A DNA stretch of 34,590 nt from Actinomadura formosensis NBRC 14204 (lineage in GTDB: Bacteria > Actinomycetota > Actinomycetes > Streptosporangiales > Streptosporangiaceae): contig NZ_BCQQ01000078.1 of NCBI RefSeq assembly GCF_001552155.1, positions 1-34,590 of the forward strand, in the 5' to 3' direction. The position numbers and the translations under genes are program-made. Shown piece after piece: positions 25,619 to 34,251 of the stretch; the stretch's first letter is position 1, and every line of letters starts with the position of its first letter. The notes under the pieces are model-generated. The model did no database searches, had not been told where the DNA came from, and saw nothing but the letters and a program-made list of their open reading frames with translations.

Positions 25619-27427
25619 GTGACGCACGCGAAGCCCGCGTACCGGCCGGGGATGCGCCGGCGGATCGGCCACATCCGCGACCTCACCGCGCTGCTGCTGC
25701 GAACCGGGCTGCTGTTCGACGGCGGGCCGCGCCGCCTCGTCCGGCAGATGGGCACGCTGCGGCGCTGGGGGACCACGCTCGCCGGGCTCGTCGCCTCGTC
25801 CGCCGCCCGCTCCCCGTCCCGGCCCGCGCTGATCGACGACGAGGGCGTGCTGACGTTCGCCGAACTGGACGAGCGAGCCGCCCGCCTCGCCGCCGGGCTG
25901 CCCCTGCACGGCCCCCGCCCGCGCGTCGGCGTCCTGTGCCGCAACCACCGGGGCATGGCGCTGACGCTCGTCGCCTGCTCACGGCGCGGTGCCGAGGTCG
26001 TCCTGCTCAACACCGGGTTCGGAGCGGGCCAGCTGCGCGCCGTGCTCGGCGAGCTGCGCCCCGCCGTCATCGTCATCGACGCCGAGTTCGCGCCGCTGCT
26101 CGCGAACGTCCCGCTCGCGCTGCGCCGGACCGTGCTGTGGGCCGACCGCCCGCCGCCCGCCGGGAACCCGCCCGCCGGGATGCCGCTCGCCGCCCCCGTA
26201 CCCACCGCGACACTGCCGCCCCCGCCGCGTCCCCCCGTGGACGCGGCTCCCCGCCCGGCCGCCGGGACGGGCCGCGGCATCGAGGAGATCATCGCCTCGG
26301 TGCCCGCGTCCGACGCCGTCGCCGGGCCGCCGCAGATCCAGAGCCGGACCATCATGCTCAGCTCCGGCACCACCGGGCGCCCCAAGGGCGCCCGCCGCCC
26401 GCCCCGGCCCGGCCTGTGGCCGCTCGCCTCGATGACGTCCCGGATCCCGCTGCGCGCCGGGCAGGCGATGATCGTCGAGGCGCCGCTGTTCCACACCTGG
26501 GGGTACGCCGCGCTGCAGATGGCGTGGGCGCTGCGGGCGCCGGTCGTGCTGCACCGCCGGTTCGACCCCGAGCAGACGCTGCGGGCCATCACCTCCCACC
26601 GCGCCGCCGCCGTGTTCGCCGTCCCGGTCATGTGCCAGCGCATCCTGGAACTGGCGCCCGAGGTCCGCGACCGCTACGACACGTCCGCGCTGCGGATCTT
26701 CGCGCTGAGCGGTGCCGCGCTGCCCGGCGACCTCGCCACCCGGTTCATGGACGCGTTCGGCGACCGGCTCTACAACGTGTACGGGTCCACCGAGGCGTCG
26801 TGGGTGTCCATCGCGACCCCGCACGACCTGCGGCTCGACCCGCGCACCGCCGGACGCCCGCCGCGCAACACCGCGCTGGCGATCCTCGGCGCCGACGGCC
26901 GCCGGCTGGGCCGATCCACCCGCGGCCAGATCTTCGCCGCGAACGAGCTGCTGTTCGAGGGGTACACGGCCGGTGAGCCGATGGAGGTCCGCGACGGGCT
27001 CCTCGCCACCGGCGACCTCGGCCACATCGACCATCGCGGGCTGCTGTTCGTGGAGGGCCGCAGCGACGGGATGGTGGTGTCCGGCGGCGAGAACATCGTC
27101 CCGCAGGACGTGGAGGACGCGCTGCTCCGGCTGCCGGAGGTCCGCGAGGCCGCGGTCACCGGCGTTCCCGACGACGCGTGGGGGCAGCGGCTCGCCGCCT
27201 ACCTCGTCCTGCGGCCCGGTGCCCGGCTCGACGCGGACGCCGTCCGCGCGTACGTGCACGCGCAGGTCGCCCGGTACGCGGTGCCGCGCGACGTGCACTT
27301 CATCCCCGAGCTGCCGCGCAACGCGACCGGCAAGGTCGTGCACCGCTGGCTGACCGCGCGCCCCGGCCGGACGCCGCCGGAGGGGCATGTCGCCTGGCCG
27401 CCGCCGGGCGCCCCCCGGCCGGGCTAG
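25619..27427 (+). CDS. Acyl-CoA synthetase (AMP-forming)
   Basis: This 602-residue member of the ANL adenylating family activates a carboxylic acid, probably a fatty acid, to its acyl-CoA. The P-loop-like motif LSSGTTGRPKGARRPP is near residue 245; later YNVYGSTEASWVSIATP, LLATGDLGHID and GRSDGMVVSGGENIVPQDVE follow, and the catalytic-lysine motif LPRNATGKVVHRW is close to the C terminus. A proline/alanine-rich insertion around residues 178-222 (containing PPPPRPPVDAAP) is unusual and probably a disordered linker. The GTG at 25619 follows GGGAGGAGG. It is divergent from fadA, and its stop overlaps the converging kinase stop by three bases. The chain-length preference cannot be read from sequence. 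Confidence 0.93.
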   Translation: MTHAKPAYRPGMRRRIGHIRDLTALLLRTGLLFDGGPRRLVRQMGTLRRWGTTLAGLVASSAARSPSRPALIDDEGVLTFAELDERAARLAAGLPLHGPRPRVGVLCRNHRGMALTLVACSRRGAEVVLLNTGFGAGQLRAVLGELRPAVIVIDAEFAPLLANVPLALRRTVLWADRPPPAGNPPAGMPLAAPVPTATLPPPPRPPVDAAPRPAAGTGRGIEEIIASVPASDAVAGPPQIQSRTIMLSSGTTGRPKGARRPPRPGLWPLASMTSRIPLRAGQAMIVEAPLFHTWGYAALQMAWALRAPVVLHRRFDPEQTLRAITSHRAAAVFAVPVMCQRILELAPEVRDRYDTSALRIFALSGAALPGDLATRFMDAFGDRLYNVYGSTEASWVSIATPHDLRLDPRTAGRPPRNTALAILGADGRRLGRSTRGQIFAANELLFEGYTAGEPMEVRDGLLATGDLGHIDHRGLLFVEGRSDGMVVSGGENIVPQDVEDALLRLPEVREAAVTGVPDDAWGQRLAAYLVLRPGARLDADAVRAYVHAQVARYAVPRDVHFIPELPRNATGKVVHRWLTARPGRTPPEGHVAWPPPGAPRPG

Positions 27428-28608
27428 GCCGCGAGCGCGGGCCGCTCCGCGAGCGGCAGCCGGACGGTGATCGACAGGCCGCCGTCCGCGCGCGGGACGG
27501 TCTCGATCGTGCCGCCGTGCGCGTCCACCACCGCCCGGACGATCGACAGGCCGAGTCCGGCGCCGTCCTTCGACCCCGTGCGGTCGGCGCGCAGCCGCCG
27601 GAACGGCTCGAAGATCGTCGCGATCTCGTAGCCCGGGACGGCGCGTCCGGTGTTGACGACCTGGAGGAACGCCGCGCCGTCCCGGGTGCCGGTGCGGACC
27701 CAGATCCGGCCGTCCCGCACGTTGTACTTCACGGCGTTCTCCACCAGGTTCACCGCGCAGCGCTCCAGCAGGACCGGATCGCCGGTCACCGCGGCCGGCG
27801 CGAGCTTCGCCTCGACGTCCACCGCCGCCTCCTCGACCAGGTCGTCCAGCTGGTCGAGCGCGGCGCGGACCACGTCCGGCAGCGCGGTGCCGACGCGGGT
27901 GCCGAGCCCCCGTTCGGACTTGGCGAGCAGCAGCAGGCCCTCGATGAGCCGCTCGTGGCGGGCGGTGTTGCCGAGCAGGACGTCCGCGAGCGCCTTGGTC
28001 TCCGGCGGGTTCTTCCGGCTCGCGAGCGCCACCTCCAGGACCGTCCGGTTGATGGTCAGCGGCGTGCGCAGCTCATGCGAGGCGTTCGCGACGAACCGCC
28101 GCTGGGCGTCGAACGCGCGGTTCAGCCGGTCCAGCATCCGGTCGAACGTGTCGGCCAGGTCCTTGATCTCGTCCTGCGGACCGTCGAGCGCGATCCGCTC
28201 GTGCAGGTTGCTCTCCGACAGCCGCCGCGCCGTCGCCGTCACCTTGTGCAGCGGACGCAGCATCCGCCCGGCGACCACGTACCCGATCCCCACCGCGAGG
28301 ACGCCGAGCACCAGCATCGTCACCAGGGAACTCTGCAGAAGCTGCTCCAGCACGTCGTGCTTCTGCTCGACGAGCCGCCGGTCGGCGTCGGCCTTCAGCT
28401 CCAGCAGCCGGCCGACGTCGCCGTTGAGCGCCAGCGCCCGCAGCCGTGCGAGCGTCGTCGCGTCGACGCCGCCGCTGCTCACCGAGAGCCGGTCGTCCAT
28501 CGTCCGGACGGTCAGCAGGTACGTCACCGCGACCAGCACCGCCGACGTGACGAGGAACAGCGACCCGTACACCAGGGTCAGCCGCGTCCTGACGCTCAGC
28601 CTCTTCAC
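27424..28608 (-). CDS. Sensor histidine kinase of a two-component system
   Basis: This 394-residue membrane kinase has transmembrane helices at about residues 11-33 and 94-114 around a small extracytoplasmic domain of some 60 residues, then a HAMP segment, the dimerisation/phosphoacceptor block FVANASHELRTPLT with His178, and a HATPase domain with VNLVENAVKYN and GAGLGLSIVRAVVDAHGG. It phosphorylates the adjacent response regulator. The GTG at 28606-28608 overlaps the regulator stop by four bases, so they are coupled. Its short external domain suits sensing at the membrane, such as envelope stress or antibiotics; the divergent export operon supports that idea. Confidence 0.94.
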   Translation of the reverse strand: MKRLSVRTRLTLVYGSLFLVTSAVLVAVTYLLTVRTMDDRLSVSSGGVDATTLARLRALALNGDVGRLLELKADADRRLVEQKHDVLEQLLQSSLVTMLVLGVLAVGIGYVVAGRMLRPLHKVTATARRLSESNLHERIALDGPQDEIKDLADTFDRMLDRLNRAFDAQRRFVANASHELRTPLTINRTVLEVALASRKNPPETKALADVLLGNTARHERLIEGLLLLAKSERGLGTRVGTALPDVVRAALDQLDDLVEEAAVDVEAKLAPAAVTGDPVLLERCAVNLVENAVKYNVRDGRIWVRTGTRDGAAFLQVVNTGRAVPGYEIATIFEPFRRLRADRTGSKDGAGLGLSIVRAVVDAHGGTIETVPRADGGLSITVRLPLAERPALAA

Positions 28609-29267
28609 CACGCCTCCAGCCGGTATCCCGAACCCGTCACCGTCTCGATCACGGGCGGCCCGCCCAGCTTGCGGCGCAGCGTCGCCATCGTCACCCGGAC
28701 GATGTTGCTGAACGGGTCGATGTTCTCGTCCCACGCACGCTCCAGCAGCCGCTCGGCGCTCACCACGCCGCCCTCCGCCCGCATCAGCTCCTCCAGCACG
28801 GCGAACTCCTTGTTCGTCAGCCGCAGCTCCCGGCCGTCCCGCGCGACCCTGCGCCGATGGGGATCGAGCCTGATGCCGCGCCGCTCCAGCACGGGCGGCA
28901 CCGGCGGCCCCGTCCTGCGCGCCAGCGCCCGCACCCGCGCGACCAGCTCGCTGAACACGAACGGCTTCGGCAGATAGTCGTCGGCGCCGAGCGACAGCCC
29001 GTCCACCCGATCGTCGACGTCGCCCGCCGCGGTCAGCATCAGGATGCGCCCGGAACCGCGCCGCTCCACCAGCTCACGGCACACGTCGTCGCCATGGACG
29101 GTCGGCAGGTCCCGGTCGAGGATCACCACGTCGTACTCGTTGTAGAACGCCCGCTCCAGCGCATCGTCACCGTCGTACACCACGTCGACGGCCATGGCCT
29201 CGTCGCGGAGCCCCTCGGCGATGGTGTCGGCGAGCACCCGCTCGTCCTCGACGATCAGAACACGCAT
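28605..29267 (-). CDS. OmpR/PhoB family response regulator
   Basis: This 220-residue regulator has a receiver domain with phosphoacceptor Asp51 (VVILDRDLPTVHG), acidic residues in VEDE near the N terminus and the conserved Lys102 in DDYLPKPF, then a winged-helix DNA-binding domain with LRLTNKEFAVLEELMRAEGG and VRVTMATLRRKLGG. I chose the ATG at 29265-29267 (MRVLIVEDE) by family alignment, but the GGAGG just before it is only one base away; an ATG four codons upstream at 29279 is possible. It precedes the kinase and is divergent from the lipoprotein-MacAB-like operon, which it probably regulates. Confidence 0.93.
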   Translation of the reverse strand: MRVLIVEDERVLADTIAEGLRDEAMAVDVVYDGDDALERAFYNEYDVVILDRDLPTVHGDDVCRELVERRGSGRILMLTAAGDVDDRVDGLSLGADDYLPKPFVFSELVARVRALARRTGPPVPPVLERRGIRLDPHRRRVARDGRELRLTNKEFAVLEELMRAEGGVVSAERLLERAWDENIDPFSNIVRVTMATLRRKLGGPPVIETVTGSGYRLEAW

Positions 29268-29291
29268 GCCTCCGAGCATGACGCGCCGGAC

Positions 29292-29343
29292 GTTAAACCC
29301 CGATAAGCACCACCCCACCGAACCCGTCTAATGCGGGTTTAAC
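29292..29343. promoter_or_regulatory. Spaced inverted repeat between the two-component and export operons
   Basis: GTTAAACCC (29292-29300) and GGGTTTAAC (29335-29343) are perfect 9-bp inverted copies with centres 43 bp apart, about four helical turns. They lie in the short AT-enriched gap between divergent operons and are likely regulator-binding or promoter elements. Confidence 0.55.
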
Positions 29344-29401
29344 CCTTGGGGCGGTCTCATGGCTTTTCGCTGGGGCGGGTGGTCTCGGCGGAGAGGACGA
29401 G

Positions 29402-29917
29402 ATGGGAATGCGCATGTGGGGTGCCGTGCTCGCGGTGCCGGTGGTCTTCGGGGTCGCGGCGTGCGGTGACGACGGCGGCGGGAGCGGGGTGGCGAGTGCC
29501 GGCGGGGCGGCGAAGGTGTCGGTGTCGGCGTCGCCCACCGGGTCGCTCTCGGCGGAGGACGCGCAGCTGAAGTTCGCGCAGTGCATGCGGGAGAACGGGG
29601 TGAACGTGCCCGACCCCGGCAGCGGGGGCGCCAGGGCGCGGCGGCTGGGCGAGGGGACCGACCGGGCGAAGCTGCAGGCGGCGCTGGAGAAGTGCAAGCA
29701 GTGGCTTCAGGCGGGCGGGAGCCTGCCGGACCTGACGGACCCGAAGGTCCGCGACCAGTACGTGAAGTTCGCGCAGTGCATGCGCGAGCACGGGGTGAAC
29801 ATTCCCGATCCCGGGTCGGACGGGCAGTTGACGATCCCCAAGGAGCGCGTCGACCAGGGCAAGACGGAGAAGGCGCGTGAGGCGTGCCGCGGCGACCTGC
29901 CGGGGTTCGGGCGGTGA
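29402..29917 (+). CDS. Lipoprotein with duplicated two-cysteine module
   Basis: This 171-residue protein has a short lipoprotein signal (MGMRMWGAVLAVPVVFGVAA) with lipobox VAAC and lipidation Cys21, so it should sit on the outer face of the membrane. The mature part contains two copies of one module: KFAQCMRENGVNVPDPG at 57-73 with a later Cys98, and KFAQCMREHGVNIPDPG at 122-138 with a later Cys162. Cysteine spacing is 37 and 36, suggesting one disulfide per module. Single-module relatives are common in front of MacA-like genes in actinomycetes, as I recall, but their role is unknown. GGAGAGGA precedes the ATG. Its stop overlaps the next start (GTGA). Confidence 0.85.
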   Translation: MGMRMWGAVLAVPVVFGVAACGDDGGGSGVASAGGAAKVSVSASPTGSLSAEDAQLKFAQCMRENGVNVPDPGSGGARARRLGEGTDRAKLQAALEKCKQWLQAGGSLPDLTDPKVRDQYVKFAQCMREHGVNIPDPGSDGQLTIPKERVDQGKTEKAREACRGDLPGFGR

Positions 29918-30960
29918 GGCGGGTCGTGGCCGCGGGTGGCGCCGCCGTCGTGGTGGCGGCGGGCGGGGTGAGCGTCCTCGCCTGGACGGGGGACGGGGGC
30001 GAGGCGGAGGCCGGGCATGCGGCCCGGCTCGCCACCGCCGTGGTGAGCAGAGGCGACCTCGTCGACACCGAGAAGGTGGACGGGAGGCTCACCTACGACG
30101 ACGTCCGTGAGGTGTGGACGGGGGCGTCCGGTGTCGTGACATGGGCGCCGGAGCAGGGCCGGACCGTCAGGCGGGGCGGAACGCTGCTGAAAGTGGCGGG
30201 CAGGCCGGTCACGCTGATGTACGGCGGCAGCCCGATGTACCGGACGCTGAAGAACGGCGACTCCGGCACGGACGTCCGGCAACTCGAAGACAACCTGCGG
30301 GCCCTCGGGTACGGGGGCATGACCGTGGACGGGGAGTTCACCGGCGCGACGGAGACCGCGCTCAGGGAGTGGCAGGACGACCGGGGCCTGCCCGAGACCG
30401 GCAGGGTCGACGCGAGCCAGGTCGTGTTCCTCGGCGGGGCCGTGCGGGTCAGGGACGTCAAGGCGCCCGAGGGGAGGCGCGTCGGCCGGGGGCAGCCCGT
30501 TCTCACCGTGGCCGGGACGAGGCGGGTCGTCCACGTCGACCTCGACGCGGACAAGCAGGACCTCGCGCAGAAGGGCGCCGAGGTCTCGGTGGAACTGCCC
30601 GGCGGCGCGACCGTCAAGGGGACGATCACCGGGGTCGGCGGTGTCGCGGAGCAGACCGGGGCCGGGCAGGACCGCAAGACCACCGTCGACGTCGACATCT
30701 CGATCGCCGGCGCCGGGACGGGGCGGCTGGACGAGGCGCCGGTCACCGTGGAAATGGAGAGCGAGCGCCGGGAGAACGTCCTGTCGGTGCCGGTGGAGGC
30801 ACTGCTGGCGTTGCGGGAGGGCGGCTTCGGCGTCGAGGTCGTGGACGCCGCCGGCCGCCGCCTCCTCCCCGTGGAGACCGGTACGTTCGGCAGCGGACGC
30901 GTCGAGATCAGCGGGACCGGCGTCCGCGCGGGCATGAAGGTCGGGGTGCCCGCCGAATGA
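29914..30960 (+). CDS. MacA/HlyD-like periplasmic adaptor with peptidoglycan-binding domain
   Basis: This 348-residue protein has an N-terminal signal anchor (residues about 4-23, VVAAGGAAVVVAAGGVSVLA). A half-lipoyl/adaptor segment follows, VSRGDLVDTEKVDGRL and PEQGRTVRRGGTLLKV. Inserted after it is a peptidoglycan-binding type 1 domain, KNGDSGTDVRQLEDNLRAL and later DGEFTGATETALREWQ. The C-terminal half returns to a beta-barrel adaptor region with NVLSVPVEALLALREGG. Such adaptors connect MacB-type transporters to the cell wall in Gram-positive bacteria. It overlaps both neighbours by four bases, so the four genes form one operon. Confidence 0.88.
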   Translation: MRRVVAAGGAAVVVAAGGVSVLAWTGDGGEAEAGHAARLATAVVSRGDLVDTEKVDGRLTYDDVREVWTGASGVVTWAPEQGRTVRRGGTLLKVAGRPVTLMYGGSPMYRTLKNGDSGTDVRQLEDNLRALGYGGMTVDGEFTGATETALREWQDDRGLPETGRVDASQVVFLGGAVRVRDVKAPEGRRVGRGQPVLTVAGTRRVVHVDLDADKQDLAQKGAEVSVELPGGATVKGTITGVGGVAEQTGAGQDRKTTVDVDISIAGAGTGRLDEAPVTVEMESERRENVLSVPVEALLALREGGFGVEVVDAAGRRLLPVETGTFGSGRVEISGTGVRAGMKVGVPAE

Positions 30961-31673
30961 ACACGCTGGGCATGGACGGGCAGGGCGCGAAGATCGTCGA
31001 GCTGTCCGGGGTGACCAAGGAGTACGCGGACGGTGTCACGGCGCTGAAGGGCGTCGACCTGGGGATCGCGCCGGGGGAGCTGGTCGCGATCGTGGGGCCG
31101 TCCGGGTCGGGCAAGTCGACGCTCCTGCACATGATCGGGACGCTGGACCGGCCGACCGGCGGCAGCGTGCGCGTCGCCGGGCACGAGGTCGCCGGGCTCA
31201 CCGACCGGGAACTGTCGGCGCTGCGGGCCCGGCATATCGGTTTCGTGTTCCAGCAGTTCCACCTGGCCGCCGGTGTCACCGCGCTCGACAACGTCGCCGA
31301 CGGCCTCCTCTACGGCGGTGCCAGGCTGAAAGAGCGGCGGGAGCGGGCACGGGCGGCGCTCGAACGCGTCGGGCTCGGAAACCGGACCGGGCACCGCCCG
31401 CACCAGCTGTCCGGCGGCGAGCAGCAGCGGGTCGCGGTCGCGCGGGCCGTCGCCCGCGAACCGGACCTCCTGCTGGCGGACGAGCCCACCGGCAACCTCG
31501 ACTCCGCCGCCGGCGCCGGGGTGCTGGCCCTGCTGGACGAGCTGAACCGCGCCGGCACCACCGTCGCGATCATCACGCACGACCTGGACGTCGCGGCGGG
31601 GGCGCCGCGCCGGGTCAGGGTCCGCGACGGGCTGATCGTCGCGGACGAGCGGGCGGAGGTGGCCGGCCGATGA
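30957..31673 (+). CDS. ABC transporter ATP-binding protein, MacB/LolD type
   Basis: This 238-residue ATPase powers the adjacent FtsX-like permease. Walker A is GPSGSGKST at residues 47-55, the Q-loop is in FVFQQFHLA, the signature is LSGGEQQRVAVARA, Walker B is LLLADEPTGNLD, and the switch histidine is in IITHD. The pattern FVFQQFHL with DEPTGNLDS is typical of the MacB/LolD group, which exports macrolides, peptides or lipoproteins mechanically instead of transporting through a classical channel. It starts at the ATG in the ATGA overlap with the adaptor gene. Confidence 0.95.
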   Translation: MNTLGMDGQGAKIVELSGVTKEYADGVTALKGVDLGIAPGELVAIVGPSGSGKSTLLHMIGTLDRPTGGSVRVAGHEVAGLTDRELSALRARHIGFVFQQFHLAAGVTALDNVADGLLYGGARLKERRERARAALERVGLGNRTGHRPHQLSGGEQQRVAVARAVAREPDLLLADEPTGNLDSAAGAGVLALLDELNRAGTTVAIITHDLDVAAGAPRRVRVRDGLIVADERAEVAGR

Positions 31674-32863
31674 GGGCCGCGCTCGCACCCGCGCGGCTCG
31701 GCGCGAACGACGTCCTGCGCGTCGGGTTCGGCGGCCTTCGGGCCCGTCCGGCCAGGGTCGTGCTGTCCGCGCTCGGCATCGCGATCGGGATCGCCACGAT
31801 GGTCGCGGTCATCGGGATCTCCTCGTCCGGCAAGGAGGACCTGCTGCGGCGGCTCGACCGGCTCGGCACGAACCTGCTGACCGTGAAGCCGGGCGACACC
31901 CTGTTCGGGGAGAAGGCGGAGCTGCCGGAGTCGGCGCCGCAGATGGTGCGGCGGATCGGCCCGGTCACCGCCGTGGGCGCGACGGGGTCGGTGGAGGCGA
32001 CCGTCCGCCGCACCGACAAGATCCCGGACGAGGTCACCCAGGGCATCGCCGTGCAGGCCGCCACGACCGAACTGCTCGGCACGCTCGACGTGCGGACGGC
32101 GAGCGGACGCTGGCTGAACGCCGGCACGGAACGCTATCCCGGTGTCGTGCTCGGCGCCGAGGCGGCGCGGCGGCTCGGCCTGGACCGGGCGGGCGGCCAG
32201 GTGTGGATCGGCGGCCGGTGGTTCGTCGTCCTCGGCGTGCTGCGGCCCGCCGAGCTGGCGCCGGAGATCGACCGCTCCGCCCTCGTCGGCTGGGACGCGG
32301 CCCGCCGCTACCTCGGCTTCGACGGGCACCCCACGACGGTCTACGAACGTTCCACGGACGCGTCCGTGGACGACGTCCGCGACGTCCTCGCCCGTACGGT
32401 CAGTCCCGAGCGCCCCGAGGAGGTGGAGGTCAGCCGCCCCTCGGACGCGCTGGAGGCCAAGGCCGCGGCGGCGGGCGCGTTCACCGGCCTGCTGCTCGGA
32501 CTCGGCGCGGTCGCGCTGCTGGTCGGCGGGGTCGGTGTCGCGAACACGATGGTGATCTCGGTGCTGGAGCGGCGCCGCGAGATCGGGCTGCGCCGCTCGC
32601 TCGGCGCGACCCGCGGCCAGGTGCGGACGCAGTTCCTCGCCGAGTCGCTGCTGCTGTCGGCGTTCGGCGGCGCCGCCGGGACGGTGCTCGGCACCGCCGT
32701 CACCGCCGGGTTCGCGCTGTGGAAGGGGTGGCCGCCGGTCGTGCCGGTGTGGGCGCTCGGCGGTGCGCTCGCCGCGACCCTGGCGATCGGCACGGTCGCC
32801 GGCCTGTATCCGGCGATGCGGGCCGCGCGGCTGCCGCCGACGACGGCGCTGGCGTCGGCCTGA
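31670..32863 (+). CDS. FtsX/MacB-like ABC transporter permease
   Basis: This 397-residue permease has the MacB/FtsX topology: one transmembrane helix near residues 28-48 (VVLSALGIAIGIATMVAVIG), a large external domain, then three helices in the last third. The conserved C-terminal block includes LLVGGVGVANTMVISVLERR, REIGLRRSLGATRGQV and GLYPAMRAARLPPTTAL. With the ATPase it forms the transporter. It overlaps the ATPase gene by four bases and ends the operon. The cargo is unknown; divergent control by the two-component system suggests efflux or envelope defence. Confidence 0.94.
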   Translation: MRAALAPARLGANDVLRVGFGGLRARPARVVLSALGIAIGIATMVAVIGISSSGKEDLLRRLDRLGTNLLTVKPGDTLFGEKAELPESAPQMVRRIGPVTAVGATGSVEATVRRTDKIPDEVTQGIAVQAATTELLGTLDVRTASGRWLNAGTERYPGVVLGAEAARRLGLDRAGGQVWIGGRWFVVLGVLRPAELAPEIDRSALVGWDAARRYLGFDGHPTTVYERSTDASVDDVRDVLARTVSPERPEEVEVSRPSDALEAKAAAAGAFTGLLLGLGAVALLVGGVGVANTMVISVLERRREIGLRRSLGATRGQVRTQFLAESLLLSAFGGAAGTVLGTAVTAGFALWKGWPPVVPVWALGGALAATLAIGTVAGLYPAMRAARLPPTTALASA

Positions 32864-32941
32864 CACTGGTCACGCTCCGCCGGGCCGGTGCATGATTGTG
32901 ACGCCGACGACGTCCCGCCTGGGGGAGGTGGCTCAACAGCC

Positions 32942-33304
32942 ATGCCGGTGCCACGCCCGCTACGTGAGCGCTGCCGGGAGTTCCTCGGAATAGACGGAGA
33001 GATCCGCTACATCTTCCCCGCGATGGCCTACGGCGGCGGCGCGGGCTTCGTCTTCGTCGTCACCGATGACCAGGTCGCGGTGGTCTCCACCGGTTCGCTG
33101 AGCCGCAGCACCCCGCAGAGCGTCTGGGGCAGCTACCCGCGCGGCACCCGGATCGGGCCGGTGGAGACCGGCACCGGCGCGTCGTTCGAGTTCGCCGGCG
33201 CCGTCTTCGAGGTGGACGACGAGTACGTCCCGGTCGTCAACGCGGCCGACGCCGAGATCTTCGCCCGCGACAGCCTTCCCCGCGACCCTCTGCCCGACCT
33301 TTAG
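32942..33304 (+). CDS. Hypothetical protein, PLPDL-ending family of Thermomonosporaceae
   Basis: This 120-residue soluble protein begins MPVPRPLRERCREFLGIDGE, then IRYIFPAMAYGGGAGFVFVV, YPRGTRIGPVETGTG and FEVDDEYVPVVNAADAEIFA, and ends PLPDL. It reads as a small beta-rich, PH-like fold, a type I recall as multi-copy in Actinomadura-like genomes, with no known role. The best G-rich site (GGGGGAGG, 32922-32929) is 12 bases from the ATG, slightly far; a GTG start at 32888 in frame is possible but adds a low-complexity GGGG segment. Its stop overlaps the converging iron permease stop by 4 bp. Confidence 0.75.
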   Translation: MPVPRPLRERCREFLGIDGEIRYIFPAMAYGGGAGFVFVVTDDQVAVVSTGSLSRSTPQSVWGSYPRGTRIGPVETGTGASFEFAGAVFEVDDEYVPVVNAADAEIFARDSLPRDPLPDL

Positions 33305-34164
33305 GACGTCGCCGCGGGCTCGGTGGCCGTGGCGGTGGCGGGCTTGGGCGGCGCCGGGTTGCGCAGGAAGAAGAACATCACCGGCACCAGGTAGGCGGCC
33401 CACATGGCCAGCTGCAGCCAGGTGATCTGCGGGGTGACGTTCAGCACGCCCTGGAACACCGTCTGCATCCAGTCGCCCGCGCCGCCGAACTTGGCGAACA
33501 ACGCGTGCGGCTCCAGTGCGACGGAGTTCAGGCCGGGGAAGACCTCGGCCTCCTGCAGGTCGTGGAAGCCGTAGCCGAACACGCCCGCGGCGACGACGAT
33601 GAGCGCGGCGCCCGTCCAGGTGAAGAACCGCTTCAGGTTGATCTTGAGGCCGCCGCGGTAGAGCAGGTAGCCGAGCGCGACGGCGACGGCGAGGCCGAGG
33701 AACGCGCCGATGATCGGCTCGGTGGAGCCGCCGGAGGAGTTGGAGATGTTCGTCCACAGGAACAGCGCGGTCTCCAGTCCCTCGCGTCCGACGGCGAGGA
33801 ACGCGACGGCGGCGAGGGCGAGCGGCCCGACGCTGAGCGCGCCCTCCAGCTTGCCCTCCAGTTCCGCCTTCATGAAGCGGGCGGTCTTGCGCATCCAGAA
33901 GACCATCCAGGTGACGAGCCCCACCGCCAGGATCGACAGGACGCCGCCGAACAGCTCCTGCGTCTTGAACTGCATCTCCGAGGACGCGGCGCTCAACGTG
34001 ATGCCGAAGGTGACCGCGAGCGCGATGGCGGCGCCGATCCCCGCCCAGACGGGGAGCAGGGCCCGGCGGTTGCCGGTCTTCACCAGGTACGCGATCAGGA
34101 TGCTCACGACCAGGGCGGCCTCAAGCCCCTCGCGCAGCCCGATGAGGAAGTTGCCCAGTAGCAT
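33301..34164 (-). CDS. efeU: FTR1/EfeU family iron permease
   Basis: This 287-residue membrane protein takes up iron through the two REGLE motifs that define the FTR1/EfeU family: REGLEAAL at residues 11-18 and REGLETAL at 126-133, whose glutamates bind Fe. Seven hydrophobic helices are visible. The C-terminal tail is alanine/threonine/proline-rich (PPKPATATATEPAATS). The ATG at 34162-34164 follows GGAGGAG by 7 bases. An iron box lies 31 bp upstream. EfeO and EfeB partners are not in the window on either side, so this may act alone or with partners elsewhere. Confidence 0.93.
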   Translation of the reverse strand: MLLGNFLIGLREGLEAALVVSILIAYLVKTGNRRALLPVWAGIGAAIALAVTFGITLSAASSEMQFKTQELFGGVLSILAVGLVTWMVFWMRKTARFMKAELEGKLEGALSVGPLALAAVAFLAVGREGLETALFLWTNISNSSGGSTEPIIGAFLGLAVAVALGYLLYRGGLKINLKRFFTWTGAALIVVAAGVFGYGFHDLQEAEVFPGLNSVALEPHALFAKFGGAGDWMQTVFQGVLNVTPQITWLQLAMWAAYLVPVMFFFLRNPAPPKPATATATEPAATS

Positions 34165-34194
34165 CGCCGCACTCCTCCGAATGGCACAGACCTT

Positions 34195-34213
34195 TTAGGC
34201 AAAGCTAACCTAA
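34195..34213. promoter_or_regulatory. IdeR/DmdR iron box of efeU
   Basis: TTAGGCAAAGCTAACCTAA matches the DtxR/IdeR consensus TTAGGTTAGGCTAACCTAA at 16 of 19 positions, with both outer arms intact. Its place just upstream of the iron permease predicts repression when iron is plentiful. Confidence 0.85.
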
Positions 34214-34251
34214 CCCAGTCTGCGTCCGCCGGTCGCCCCCCGGCAAGTGCG

